Below are positions 55,483 through 64,000 of a DNA stretch of 64,000 nt, piece after piece. The notes beneath the pieces are model-generated. The model was not told the origin of the DNA. It searched no databases and saw nothing but the letters and a program-made list of their open reading frames with translations. This DNA is from Bin80 sp965215475. Lineage in GTDB: Bacteria; Bacteroidota; Rhodothermia; Rhodothermales; Bin80. The stretch spans positions 2,790,001 through 2,854,000 of the forward strand of contig OZ244061.1 of assembly GCA_965215475.1 (NCBI GenBank), read 5' to 3'. Every line of letters begins with the position of its first letter. The stretch's first letter is position 1. The position numbers and the translations under genes are program-made.

Positions 55483-57493
55483 TCGACTCTCTTTTGAAAA
55501 AAGCCCCTATCTGTTACAGCATAAGGATAACCCAGTAGATTGGTGGCCTTGGGGGGAAGCAGCTTTTGAGGCTGCACGTGAAATCAACCGGCCGATATTT
55601 CTCTCGATCGGCTATGCAACCTGTCATTGGTGTCATGTGATGGAGAGAGAGTCGTTTGAAGATGTGGAGGTGGCACGCCTACTCAATGAGACATTTATCA
55701 ATATCAAGGTTGATCGTGAAGAACGTCCAGATATTGATGCCATCTATATGAATGCATGCCAGATTTCAACGGGGCGTGGTGGTTGGCCGTTGACGGTCAT
55801 GATGACCCCGGCAATGCGTCCGTTTCTGGTGGGGACATACTTTCCCAAGACTGGACGCTATGGCCATGAAGGGATGTTGCAGATCATTCCGAAGATTGCG
55901 GAGGCATGGCAAAAAAATCGTGATCAAATTAAGAATACAGCCGATGAGTTTATGAGAGCAATGGAACAAACATCAGATTTAGATTTCACAGGAGAAGAAT
56001 TGTCAGTCGACACCCTTCATAACGCATTCCAGCATTTTGAACAACAATATGATTCGGTAAATGGAGGGTTTGGGAGTGCGCCCAAATTTCCATCTCCTGA
56101 GCGATTGCGCTTTCTGCTTCGCTATTGGCACCGTACTCAAAACCCCAAAGCGCTGGAAATGGTTCGGCACACCCTTGATGAAATGCGGAGAGGAGGCCTC
56201 TATGATCAGTTGGGAGGAGGCTTTCATCGCTACAGTACGGATGAGATGTGGAGAGTTCCTCATTTTGAGAAAATGCTTTATGATCAAGCACTGCTGATTC
56301 TCATCTACATGGAAACCTACCAAGTGACGGATGAATTTGAATACTTACTGACGATTATTGATACGGTACAATATGTCCAGAGCGAGTTGCAACACTCGGA
56401 TGGCGCATACTTCACCGGAGAGGATGCAGATTCCGAAGGAGTAGAGGGGAAGTACTATACATGGGAAATGGAAGAGATTCGGAAGCTTCTCAATCCCGAT
56501 GAATCATATCAGATTGCGGACACTTTCAATCTGAGCGATGGGGGAAACTATCTGGATGAGGCCACCCGTCAACGGACAGGAAACAATATTCTGTATCGTA
56601 TTTCGGAGGGGCCTCTTGAGGACAATAGAATCTTGGAGGATGCGTGTGAGCGACTACTTTGGCATCGGTCGAAGCGAGTACGCCCACTTTTAGATGATAA
56701 GGTGCTGACAGATTGGAATGGACTCATGATCACGGCACTTGCTCGATCTGGTATGGTGCTTGGGAGTTCCAGAAACATTGATCAAGCCGAAAAATGTGCA
56801 CGTTTTATTCAAGAGAGATTGATGCCAACGTCAGGAAGATTGCTGCACCGATGGCGGCAGGGGGAGGCCGCCATTGAAGGGCTCCTGGATGACTATGCGT
56901 ATATGATTATGGGGTTATTGTCACTTTATGAGGCGACGGCAAAGGAAGATTATTGCACGCTAGCACGTACTCTGACCCAAACGGTGTTGGATGATTTCAG
57001 ATCAGAGAAAGGGGATTTTTTCATGGTCAGGCGTGATAGCGAACCATTACTGATGCGCCCGAGACAGCCATTTGATAGTGCCATCCCTTCGGGCAATGCA
57101 ATCATGATCATGAATCTGTTTCGCTTGGCTCGTATCACAGCTGACCCAGACCTGGAAGCCGCCGGGCATCAATCCATTGAGGCGTATTCAGGTGGGCTTT
57201 CGAAATATCCGGATGGGTTTTGTGCAGCGTTGGCAGCATTGGATTACGCAATGGGGCCCAGCATCGAGATTATTGTATCAGGTTCGGTTGATCAACCAGA
57301 AACCAAGGCAGCATTGGCCGAACTTCGACAGGTCTATGCTCCCAATGCGATCATCCTTTTCCGTCCAAAATTTCGAGGTGTCAGCACGTTTGCCATCCAT
57401 GTGTGTTATGGATCTACATGTGAGGCTCCGACTCAGGATACCAAAGCAGTCATCACTAGAATGACAAAATCTGCTTTCGAAAAGCCAGTATAG
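55475..57493 (+). CDS. Thioredoxin-domain protein of the YyaL/SSP411 (DUF255) family
   Basis: From ATG 55475 (M-S-N-R-L-S-F-E-K-S-P-Y-L-L-Q-H) the product is 672 residues; the further TTG at 55460 is less likely. It has the DUF255 thioredoxin-like domain with N-P-V-D-W-W-P-W-G and the C-H-W-C-H-V-M active-site motif. A long (alpha/alpha)6 glycosidase-like region follows, with G-G-F-G-S-A-P-K-F-P and V-P-H-F-E-K-M-L-Y-D-Q-A. The family is conserved from bacteria to human SPATA20, but its activity is unsettled. The start overlaps the glycerate kinase stop. Confidence 0.92.
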   Translation: MSNRLSFEKSPYLLQHKDNPVDWWPWGEAAFEAAREINRPIFLSIGYATCHWCHVMERESFEDVEVARLLNETFINIKVDREERPDIDAIYMNACQISTGRGGWPLTVMMTPAMRPFLVGTYFPKTGRYGHEGMLQIIPKIAEAWQKNRDQIKNTADEFMRAMEQTSDLDFTGEELSVDTLHNAFQHFEQQYDSVNGGFGSAPKFPSPERLRFLLRYWHRTQNPKALEMVRHTLDEMRRGGLYDQLGGGFHRYSTDEMWRVPHFEKMLYDQALLILIYMETYQVTDEFEYLLTIIDTVQYVQSELQHSDGAYFTGEDADSEGVEGKYYTWEMEEIRKLLNPDESYQIADTFNLSDGGNYLDEATRQRTGNNILYRISEGPLEDNRILEDACERLLWHRSKRVRPLLDDKVLTDWNGLMITALARSGMVLGSSRNIDQAEKCARFIQERLMPTSGRLLHRWRQGEAAIEGLLDDYAYMIMGLLSLYEATAKEDYCTLARTLTQTVLDDFRSEKGDFFMVRRDSEPLLMRPRQPFDSAIPSGNAIMIMNLFRLARITADPDLEAAGHQSIEAYSGGLSKYPDGFCAALAALDYAMGPSIEIIVSGSVDQPETKAALAELRQVYAPNAIILFRPKFRGVSTFAIHVCYGSTCEAPTQDTKAVITRMTKSAFEKPV

Positions 57494-57498
57494 AATCA

Positions 57499-58677
57499 AT
57501 GAAAGATGTCTTCATTTTGAGTGCCACACGATCGGCAATTGGTCGTTTTGGAGGGGCACTTTCTTCAAAAAGCCCGGCGATTCTTGCAGCTCCGGTTTTG
57601 CGAGCAGTGCTGGATCAGGCAGATGTATCCGATCGGTTGGTGGATTTGATTTTGATGGGACATGTTTTAGGAGGAGGTCATGGGCAACTGGTCGCCCGTC
57701 AAGCGGCGAAGCATGCGTCAATTCCTGATTCCGTAAATGCAGTCGGCGTTGATATGGTGTGTTCGTCGGGAATGATGAGCTTAATAATGGGGGCAACCTT
57801 TATTCAATCAGGGACTTCGAATTTGATCCTGGCAGGTGGGACAGAGTCGATGTCTCAGACTGGGTTCGCACTCTCAAGCAAAGCTAGGTGGGGATATAAG
57901 TATTTGTCTGAACCGAAAGAGTCGGTCATTGATCTGCTTCATAAAGATGGGTTATCAGATCCGATTAATGGAGAATCTATGGGAGTACAGGCAGAGTATT
58001 TGGCAAAAATAAGTCAAGTCAGTCGACAGGAACTTGATGAAGTAGCAGCCGAATCTCATTCCCGTGCAGATTCTGTGACACTGCAGGGAAAATTCAAAGC
58101 AGAGATTACTCCGATTCTCACCCCAAAGGGGGCTTTTGAACAAGATGAAGGGATTCGGCCAGACACAACGGTGGACACTCTCTCTAAGCTGAGGCCGGTT
58201 TTTGCTCAAGATGGGCTCCTGACAGCTGGAAACAGTAGTCAAATCAGTGATGGATCCGCTGCAATCTTGCTTGCAAGCGGGGAGTTTGTGCGTAGCAATG
58301 GATTCCAGCCGATCGCCCGCATCTTGGGTCACGCATGGACTGCGGGGGCTTGGGAGTGTTTTGTAGAGGCACCAATTGATGCATCTCGGAAGGTGTTGAA
58401 TAAGTTGGGGATGCAGGTGGCAGACATTGATTTTTATGAGAATAATGAGGCATTCTCCTTGAGCACGGTGCTGTTTGCCAGAAAACTAGGGATGGAACGC
58501 GAGAGGTTGAATGTAAACGGAGGCGCCATCGCACTCGGGCATCCCATCGGATGTTCGGGGGCCAGGATCGTTGTGACACTCATTCATGCACTGAAGGCAC
58601 AAGAAAAATCACTGGGCCTTGCGGCAATCTGTCATGGAACAGGGGGAGGGACCGCTCTCGTACTCGAGGTTTTATAA
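57499..58677 (+). CDS. Thiolase (acetyl-CoA C-acetyltransferase family)
   Basis: This 392-residue protein has the thiolase nucleophile Cys in V-D-M-V-C-S-S-G-M-M-S. The N-E-A-F segment (E-N-N-E-A-F) and N-G-G-A-I-A-L-G-H-P-I-G-C-S-G-A-R are also present, as is the C-terminal catalytic C-H-G-T-G-G-G. It condenses or cleaves acyl-CoA. In principle it could feed acetoacetyl-CoA into isoprenoid or fatty-acid metabolism, but nothing ties it specifically to the sterol locus. It lies 5 bp after the DUF255 gene. Confidence 0.93.
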   Translation: MKDVFILSATRSAIGRFGGALSSKSPAILAAPVLRAVLDQADVSDRLVDLILMGHVLGGGHGQLVARQAAKHASIPDSVNAVGVDMVCSSGMMSLIMGATFIQSGTSNLILAGGTESMSQTGFALSSKARWGYKYLSEPKESVIDLLHKDGLSDPINGESMGVQAEYLAKISQVSRQELDEVAAESHSRADSVTLQGKFKAEITPILTPKGAFEQDEGIRPDTTVDTLSKLRPVFAQDGLLTAGNSSQISDGSAAILLASGEFVRSNGFQPIARILGHAWTAGAWECFVEAPIDASRKVLNKLGMQVADIDFYENNEAFSLSTVLFARKLGMERERLNVNGGAIALGHPIGCSGARIVVTLIHALKAQEKSLGLAAICHGTGGGTALVLEVL

Positions 58678-58807
58678 TTCTGAACCAGACTTGTACCTAG
58701 AGATAAGAGCAACCAAGATGTACGGGAAAATTGAAGATGGAATAGATTTTATCAAAATCCATACATCAGATTACAGAAAGACGGTCTTCCTTTGGTAAGT
58801 CAGAGAG

Positions 58808-59914
58808 TTAAAGTGCCAGCATTTTCATAACGACATCTCCGTCGGAGAGCTGCACTCGAATGAGTGCCCCGCCACCGTTAAGATCTCCACTAACTCGTGA
58901 GCTACTCAGGATCCCCGAGAAATGTGGAAAGAATAATGGATCAATCTCCACATCTTTTGCTTTGATATTCAGTGCGGCAGGTAGATCCTTAGGTACCGCA
59001 AGGAAAGCATCTCCATCGGAGACCGTCACGTCGATATTCTCAGGATCAATCAGTCCTAATTCGACATCCCCATCACTGGTTTTGAGGGCTAGATCCCCCG
59101 TTGCTTTGTCAACGACAATGTTGCCATCAGAGGTTTGTACGTCTGCGTTGACCGAGACGAGTTCTTCGATATGAATATCTCCATCGGATGTTCTTGCATC
59201 CAAATTGCCTTCGATGAAGTCAATCATGATTTCCCCATCAGAGGTTTGAATTTTCAGATCTCCGGTAACCTCTCCCAACCATAGATCGCCATCACTGGAC
59301 CGAACCGAAATAGAAGTTCCGTTCAACCAATCCGCCTCAATATCACCGTCAGAGGTCTGAATTGCAATTGTTTCACCAGATAGAGTTGAAATGCTTATAT
59401 CTCCGTCACTGGTTTTCACCGATACAGAAGCACCCTCCAACCGTGTTGCCTCGATATCCCCATCACTCGTCACAATCGTTGCGCCAGAAGTTAATTCATC
59501 AATCACCAAGTCCCCATCAGAGGTGCGGATATTTGAAGAAATGTTGGATGGCATATCAATCTCCACATCAATCGATGGAGAATTTCTCCAGTCGTATGAT
59601 GATGTATAGGGTTTGTCTCTTCGTGAATGGACACGCAGCGTGCCATCGTCTAAATCGACGCGAAAATTCTGATCCTCATAATAGGCCATGGCTTTATCAC
59701 GGGTACTACTTTCTACGGTAATCTGTACCTGAACCGTAGATGCGTCCGAAGTACTGACGGTAATATCAGCATCTGCTACGTTGACACTGAGGTTGCGAAC
59801 CAGATCAGCTGTAAACTTTTCGTCAATGGGGGTAAGTGTAATCTGTGCTTGAACCGAGGTCGCGAACAAAATTAAAGTCAGGGCAGCCGGGGCAAATTTG
59901 CGATGTGCGAACAT
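58808..59914 (-). CDS. DUF4097 beta-strand repeat protein, exported
   Basis: This 368-residue protein has a signal peptide (A-L-T-L-I-L-F-A-T-S-V-Q-A-Q). About ten repeats are built on T-S-D-G-D-I, each 18-24 residues apart, as expected of a right-handed beta-helix of the DUF4097 (putative adhesin) family. These proteins are exported and may bind the envelope or surfaces. It is convergent with the thiolase. No partner gene was seen. Confidence 0.88.
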   Translation of the reverse strand: MFAHRKFAPAALTLILFATSVQAQITLTPIDEKFTADLVRNLSVNVADADITVSTSDASTVQVQITVESSTRDKAMAYYEDQNFRVDLDDGTLRVHSRRDKPYTSSYDWRNSPSIDVEIDMPSNISSNIRTSDGDLVIDELTSGATIVTSDGDIEATRLEGASVSVKTSDGDISISTLSGETIAIQTSDGDIEADWLNGTSISVRSSDGDLWLGEVTGDLKIQTSDGEIMIDFIEGNLDARTSDGDIHIEELVSVNADVQTSDGNIVVDKATGDLALKTSDGDVELGLIDPENIDVTVSDGDAFLAVPKDLPAALNIKAKDVEIDPLFFPHFSGILSSSRVSGDLNGGGALIRVQLSDGDVVMKMLAL

Positions 59915-60062
59915 GAAAAAAAATATTTTTGAGCTTCTTATCTCGCGGTACGAGATAATTGGTAGCTAGGTTACAGATGACTCATTGGAGATTTTCTGAC
60001 ATTGTCAAAAGGCACAAGATTCCCCCATAAAGCGTTTCATTGAATTCTGCATTATTCTCTGG

Positions 60063-62936
60063 ATGGTGACATATAAAAGCATTTCACAGATTCGAACGGA
60101 ATTTCTAGATTTTTTCCGTGACCGAGGGCATACGATTGTTCCAAGTGCATCTCTAATTCCTGTGGATGACCCGACATTGCTGTTTATCAACTCAGGAATG
60201 GCGCAGTTCAAAGAGATCTTCCTAGGGCAGGAAAGCAGATCGTATGTTCGCGCGGTAGATACCCAAAAATGCCTAAGAGTATCCGGGAAGCATAATGACC
60301 TTGAAGAGGTAGGGCATGATACCTACCACCATACTTTTTTCGAAATGCTCGGTAACTGGAGCTTTGGAGATTACTTCAAGGAAGAAGCGATTGACATGGC
60401 TTGGGAGTTATTGGTGAACCGCTGGAAGCTTCCCGAAGGCCGATTGTATGCTACGGTACATAGGGGAGATGTTGCTCTGAATCTTGCCGCGGATGACGAA
60501 GCTGCGGCATTATGGAGGCGCTATCTCCCTGAGAATCAGATTTTGTACGGGAGTACAAAGGATAACTTCTGGATGATGGGGGAGACCGGTCCATGTGGTC
60601 CTTGCTCCGAAATTCATATTGATCTACGACCTGATGAATTACGTCAGCAAATTCCCGGGCATGAGTGCGTGAACGGTGATCTCCCGACCGTGATTGAGCT
60701 ATGGAATCTGGTGTTCATTCAGTATAACGCTCAGGTAAGCAAATCAGCGCCCAGCAAAAGTACTTCGACGGGCACAACTCAATCGCCAGTGAAGTTACTT
60801 CCGTTATCGGCGCGTCATGTAGATACGGGGATGGGATTGGAGCGTCTGGCGGCAGTGATGCAAGGGAAGATCAGTACCTATGATACAGACGCATTTGGAA
60901 AGCTTTTGGATCAATTGGCAGAATTAACTCCAACCCCGGGTATCCGGGGCTATGATGAGATCGATCCTGAATTGGATGTTGATGCTATTCGGGTAGCAAT
61001 GCGAGTGGTCGTAGATCATATTCGCGGGATTGTCATCGCGATTGCTGATGGGGTAGTACCCGGGAATGTGGGGAGGTCGTATGTGATTCGAAGAATCTTG
61101 CGCCGAGCGGTACGCTATGGATATACGACACTCAATATCAAAGAGCCCTTTCTTTGCCATTTGGTGCCAATTGTAATCGAATCGCTTGGAGATGTTTTTC
61201 CGGAATTGCAGACCAAAGAGAAACTTGTCGTAGAAAATATTCGAGGAGAAGAGCACGCATTCTTACACACATTGGGACGCGGACTAGCATTGTTTGATCG
61301 GGTATGCGATTATATAGATGGGGCTATTTCTGAGGAGGCAGATGCGTTTATAGGTCGGTTACGGGAAGATACCTCGGCTCAGAACCTCCTACGGAAAGCG
61401 TACGCAAGTACGATGGAAGAAGGCGATCCCGAGGAAATGTTTCACCGGTTTATCTCGGTAGTCAAACTGAGTCGTATTCCAGGAGAGGTTGCTTTTCTAC
61501 TGCATGATACGTACGGGTTTCCCATTGATTTGACACAACTCATGGCCCGCGAGCGAGGGCGCCGGGTTGATATGTCACGCTTTGAGGAGTTGATGGCAGA
61601 GCAAAGATATCGTGCACGCAGTGTGAAATCTGCAGAAATCATTTTTTCAGTAGAGAAACCAGAAGGATCTATCCTTAGATCAGAGTTTATCGGTTATGAA
61701 CAAATCGCCTTTGAAGGAGCGAAAGTGATTGCATCGGATGAAGATGCAGGAGTGATTGTACTGGATCGGACTCCTTTCTATGCAGAAAAGGGAGGCCAGA
61801 TCGGAGATACCGGAACATTAAACTTTGATGGTGAATTGATCCAAGTGACAGATACGCAGGTTGTAGGAAGTCAGATTGCTCACAAGGTTGAACGCTTTCC
61901 ATCTACGCTGGAGTGCCCCGTGATAGCTACAGTAGATGCAGAGCGTCGTCATCGCATTGCAAAGCACCATACGGCAACACATCTGATGCATGCTGCATTA
62001 CGAGAGGTTCTAGGATCTGGAGTAGAACAGAGGGGATCGTTGGTTGCAGAAGGACACCTACGGTTTGATTTCAATCACTATGAACGGGTCAGTGTAGAAA
62101 ATCTCCGACGTGTCCAAGATCGAGTGAATGAGCAGATACAGCGAAATATCGGTGCGGAAATTGATCCAGAAGTTCCGTATAAAGAGGCATTGACACGAGG
62201 AGCAACCGCGCTCTTTGGAGAAAAATATGGGGATGTGGTTCGTATGGTCACGTTCGATCCAGCATTCTCGGTAGAATTATGTGGAGGAACTCATGTCCAG
62301 GCCTCCGGTGAGATAGGGCTTTTTCTCTTGCAATCTGAGGGTTCGATTGCCACGGGAGTCCGTCGTGTTGAAGCAATTGTGGGAGTAGATGCAGTCAATC
62401 TGGTGACTCAGGATCTGGCTTCACTAGAGCAAACCAGAAGGCAGTTCAGAGGATCAAAGCGCCCGGTTGAGGAATCTGTGGCAGAACTGCTTGAGACAAA
62501 TCGCGCACTCCAGAAGGAGATAGAGAAATTTCGTCATGAACAACTTTCTTCACAGTTGGACGGAATACTGGGCCGTATGATTACTGTGGATGAGATTCAT
62601 TTGGCGATCGGGCAAATTGACGCTGTAGATATGGATATGCTGCGAGCACAGGGACAGGAACTACGTCAGCGCCTGAAAGCGTCCAGTATAGGGATTCTAG
62701 GTGCGAGAGATCCAGAAGGGCAAAAAGCTTATTTGGTGGCGGTTGTAACGGATGATTTATTATCCAAGGGCGTGAATGCAGGGAAGATTGCTGGTCATTT
62801 TGCTCGTCAAATTGGCGGTGGTGGCGGGGGGCGGCCAGAGCTTGCTACAGCGGGTGGACGCGAACCTGAAAAGCTTGATGCTGTACTCAAGAATGCACCG
62901 AAATTGATCCGAACTGTGTTACCGGCATCGTTATGA
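60063..62936 (+). CDS. alaS: Alanyl-tRNA synthetase
   Basis: This 957-residue class II synthetase has the N-terminal F-L-D-F-F-R-D-R-G-H and D-P-T-L-L-F-I-N-S-G-M-A-Q-F-K core and a tRNA-binding middle. The editing domain has the zinc motif H-H-T-A-T-H-L-M-H-A-A near 636 and C-G-G-T-H near 740. The C-terminal glycine-rich end is G-G-G-G-G-G-R-P-E-L-A-T-A-G-G. All regions of a full-length AlaRS are present. A serine tRNA gene follows 41 bp after its stop. Confidence 0.98.
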   Translation: MVTYKSISQIRTEFLDFFRDRGHTIVPSASLIPVDDPTLLFINSGMAQFKEIFLGQESRSYVRAVDTQKCLRVSGKHNDLEEVGHDTYHHTFFEMLGNWSFGDYFKEEAIDMAWELLVNRWKLPEGRLYATVHRGDVALNLAADDEAAALWRRYLPENQILYGSTKDNFWMMGETGPCGPCSEIHIDLRPDELRQQIPGHECVNGDLPTVIELWNLVFIQYNAQVSKSAPSKSTSTGTTQSPVKLLPLSARHVDTGMGLERLAAVMQGKISTYDTDAFGKLLDQLAELTPTPGIRGYDEIDPELDVDAIRVAMRVVVDHIRGIVIAIADGVVPGNVGRSYVIRRILRRAVRYGYTTLNIKEPFLCHLVPIVIESLGDVFPELQTKEKLVVENIRGEEHAFLHTLGRGLALFDRVCDYIDGAISEEADAFIGRLREDTSAQNLLRKAYASTMEEGDPEEMFHRFISVVKLSRIPGEVAFLLHDTYGFPIDLTQLMARERGRRVDMSRFEELMAEQRYRARSVKSAEIIFSVEKPEGSILRSEFIGYEQIAFEGAKVIASDEDAGVIVLDRTPFYAEKGGQIGDTGTLNFDGELIQVTDTQVVGSQIAHKVERFPSTLECPVIATVDAERRHRIAKHHTATHLMHAALREVLGSGVEQRGSLVAEGHLRFDFNHYERVSVENLRRVQDRVNEQIQRNIGAEIDPEVPYKEALTRGATALFGEKYGDVVRMVTFDPAFSVELCGGTHVQASGEIGLFLLQSEGSIATGVRRVEAIVGVDAVNLVTQDLASLEQTRRQFRGSKRPVEESVAELLETNRALQKEIEKFRHEQLSSQLDGILGRMITVDEIHLAIGQIDAVDMDMLRAQGQELRQRLKASSIGILGARDPEGQKAYLVAVVTDDLLSKGVNAGKIAGHFARQIGGGGGGRPELATAGGREPEKLDAVLKNAPKLIRTVLPASL

Positions 62937-62977
62937 TCACGAACAAATCCCTTTTCGTATTCGTTGACGGGCGTTTC

Positions 62978-63063
62978 GGAGGGGTGCCGGAGTGGTCGAA
63001 CGGGGTGGTCTCGAAAACCATTGTAGGTACTGCCTACCGGGGGTTCGAATCCCTCCCCCTCCG
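62978..63063 (+). tRNA. tRNA-Ser (anticodon CGA)
   Basis: The acceptor stem GGAGGGG pairs with CCCCTCC, followed by discriminator G. The D-arm contains AGTGGTCGAAC. The anticodon stem GTGGT/ACCAT encloses the loop CTCGAAA, giving anticodon CGA (reads UCG). A long variable arm of the serine type (TAGGTACTGCCTA) follows, then the T-arm GGGGGTTCGAATCCCTC. CCA is not encoded. Confidence 0.95.
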
Positions 63064-63441
63064 CTTTCAATGAGGCTTGAGATTATTCGTGCTTGCCCCT
63101 ATGGTCAAATTTAGGCAATAATGTATTTAACTGCTCTTGTTGGATGATGGAATCTGAAAAAAAGTCCAAAGTCTAGGAAGCGAATAAGATAGCCTGAATT
63201 TGAGAATTTGGATGTACTGGTGAGATGTTTTCCGTTCGTCAGAGGGGCGAGTCACATCCACTGCTCAGGGAATTTGGAACAGATAGCTCATATTTAGGCA
63301 TAGCGACTCAATAAGGAAAATCCAGGACGTCAAATCTGCCCATTGGATACAGAAAATTTGTTTTTGGGTCTGCACTGTGTTTTTTTATTTCGGGTTTAGG
63401 CATGTCGCAACATTTATCGGATCATCTTGGTTTCTGCGTGC
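63064..63441. other. Intergenic region without recognisable gene
   Basis: About 380 bp between the tRNA and the next gene. No gene or RNA was recognised. It should contain the promoter of the peptidase-like gene. Confidence 0.45.
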
Positions 63442-64000
63442 ATGGCACGTAAGCTATCCAAATCTTTGGTCATTTCACTTATTGTGCTTCTGGGACCTGT
63501 TTCGGTTTTAGGGCAATATTATGAACCTATCGTGCGGCCGTTGGGGAGTAAATACCGCGTTCATAAGACGCAGCATTTTGAGATCATTTTTGAAGAAGGA
63601 AGTGAGGTTGAGGCTTGGCAGACAGCTCTTATCTTAGAGCGAGCACTTCCGAAGGCACAGGCTCTTTCCGGGATGCCGGGTAAGATGTGGATGCCCGTGA
63701 TCCTGAACAACTCCAATGATCGCGCGAACGGGTACGTTCATACCCACCCATTTCGACAAGAGATCGAAGTTCCCCATATAAAGGGGAACCGGATCGGGAT
63801 AAGGTCCAATTCTTGGCTTGAAGTCGTTGGGACGCATGAGTTGGTACATGCCACACAAGCACAGGCAAGGGGGCCGTGGGGAGTGGGAAAAATCCTTCGT
63901 TGGTTTGCGCCCGATGCTGCGCGCGCCCTGAATTTATCCTTACCACCAGGTTTGAATGAAGGGGCTGCAGTTTATTTTGAAAGCCCAGGTTCTCACAGTG
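63442..64000 (+). CDS. Exported HExxH metallopeptidase-like protein (5' part, cut by window edge)
   Basis: 186 codons are readable from ATG 63442. A signal peptide (S-L-V-I-S-L-I-V-L-L-G-P-V-S-V-L-G, cleavage near L-G-Q) is followed by a segment with the zinc motif G-T-H-E-L-V-H-A-T-Q. Further on, L-N-E-G-A-A-V-Y-F-E supplies the third, glutamate ligand typical of gluzincins of the peptidase MA-like type. In this phylum such domains often precede a beta-propeller, which would lie outside the window. Confidence 0.8.
   Translation, partial: MARKLSKSLVISLIVLLGPVSVLGQYYEPIVRPLGSKYRVHKTQHFEIIFEEGSEVEAWQTALILERALPKAQALSGMPGKMWMPVILNNSNDRANGYVHTHPFRQEIEVPHIKGNRIGIRSNSWLEVVGTHELVHATQAQARGPWGVGKILRWFAPDAARALNLSLPPGLNEGAAVYFESPGSHS

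Noticed and set aside
57499..58677. Thiolase as part of the sterol pathway
   Set aside because: It could supply acetoacetyl-CoA, but it is 33 kb away in an unrelated operon and thiolases serve many pathways.

Overview
The window reads as chromosomal DNA of a Gram-negative bacterium of the Bacteroidota / Rhodothermota / Balneolota group. Two secreted proteins end in a type IX secretion sorting domain with the Y-P-N-P motif. Several exported proteins carry short signal peptides ending in A-Q, genes rarely have Shine-Dalgarno sequences, and the peptidase families (M16, S9, DUF4097) are typical of that group. Core genes present are fmt, ftsY, pgsA, alaS and one tRNA-Ser. No rRNA and no CRISPR array were seen.

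Layout. 1-5.4 kb: end of a MoxR ATPase gene and an RND efflux pair. 5.4-13 kb: accessory DNA with a tandem-repeat coiled-coil protein, a decayed ISNCY element next to a small non-autonomous element with the same ends, and a decayed IS1380-type transposase. 13.1-24.7 kb: a compact sterol biosynthesis locus. 25-31 kb: a second coiled-coil repeat protein, then housekeeping genes (fmt, ftsY, pgsA, bioY). 31.7-46.8 kb: secreted and surface proteins (HNH nuclease, M16 peptidase, a giant FN3 protein behind a C14 tract, S9 peptidase, CPBP protease). 47.6-51.1 kb: a third coiled-coil repeat protein, then an EcoRI-family DNA methyltransferase interrupted at a G10 tract, a small membrane protein and a DUF262-HNH nuclease. 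51.4-64 kb: metabolic and housekeeping genes ending with alaS, tRNA-Ser(CGA) and a partial HExxH peptidase.

The most notable content is the sterol locus. It encodes a GPP34 (GOLPH3-like) domain fused to a cytochrome P450, the two-protein bacterial C-4 demethylation system (SDR plus Rieske oxygenase, SdmB/SdmA-like), an ERG24-type sterol reductase, CYP51, a single 1151-residue protein that joins squalene monooxygenase to oxidosqualene cyclase, and a convergent C-24 sterol methyltransferase. Together these could take squalene to a C-4/C-14 demethylated, C-24 alkylated sterol. Squalene synthesis, a P450 redox partner, a delta8-delta7 isomerase and a C-5 desaturase are not in the window. The two domain fusions look unusual to me; I cannot search databases to confirm novelty.

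A second theme is contingency DNA. A C14 tract separates a signal-peptide-like ORF from a 1.7-kilocodon T9SS FN3 protein. A G10 tract sits inside the DNA methyltransferase. Three coiled-coil genes contain in-frame tandem repeats of differing number. All three are consistent with phase or length variation at the cell surface and in DNA methylation, which is inference from sequence only.
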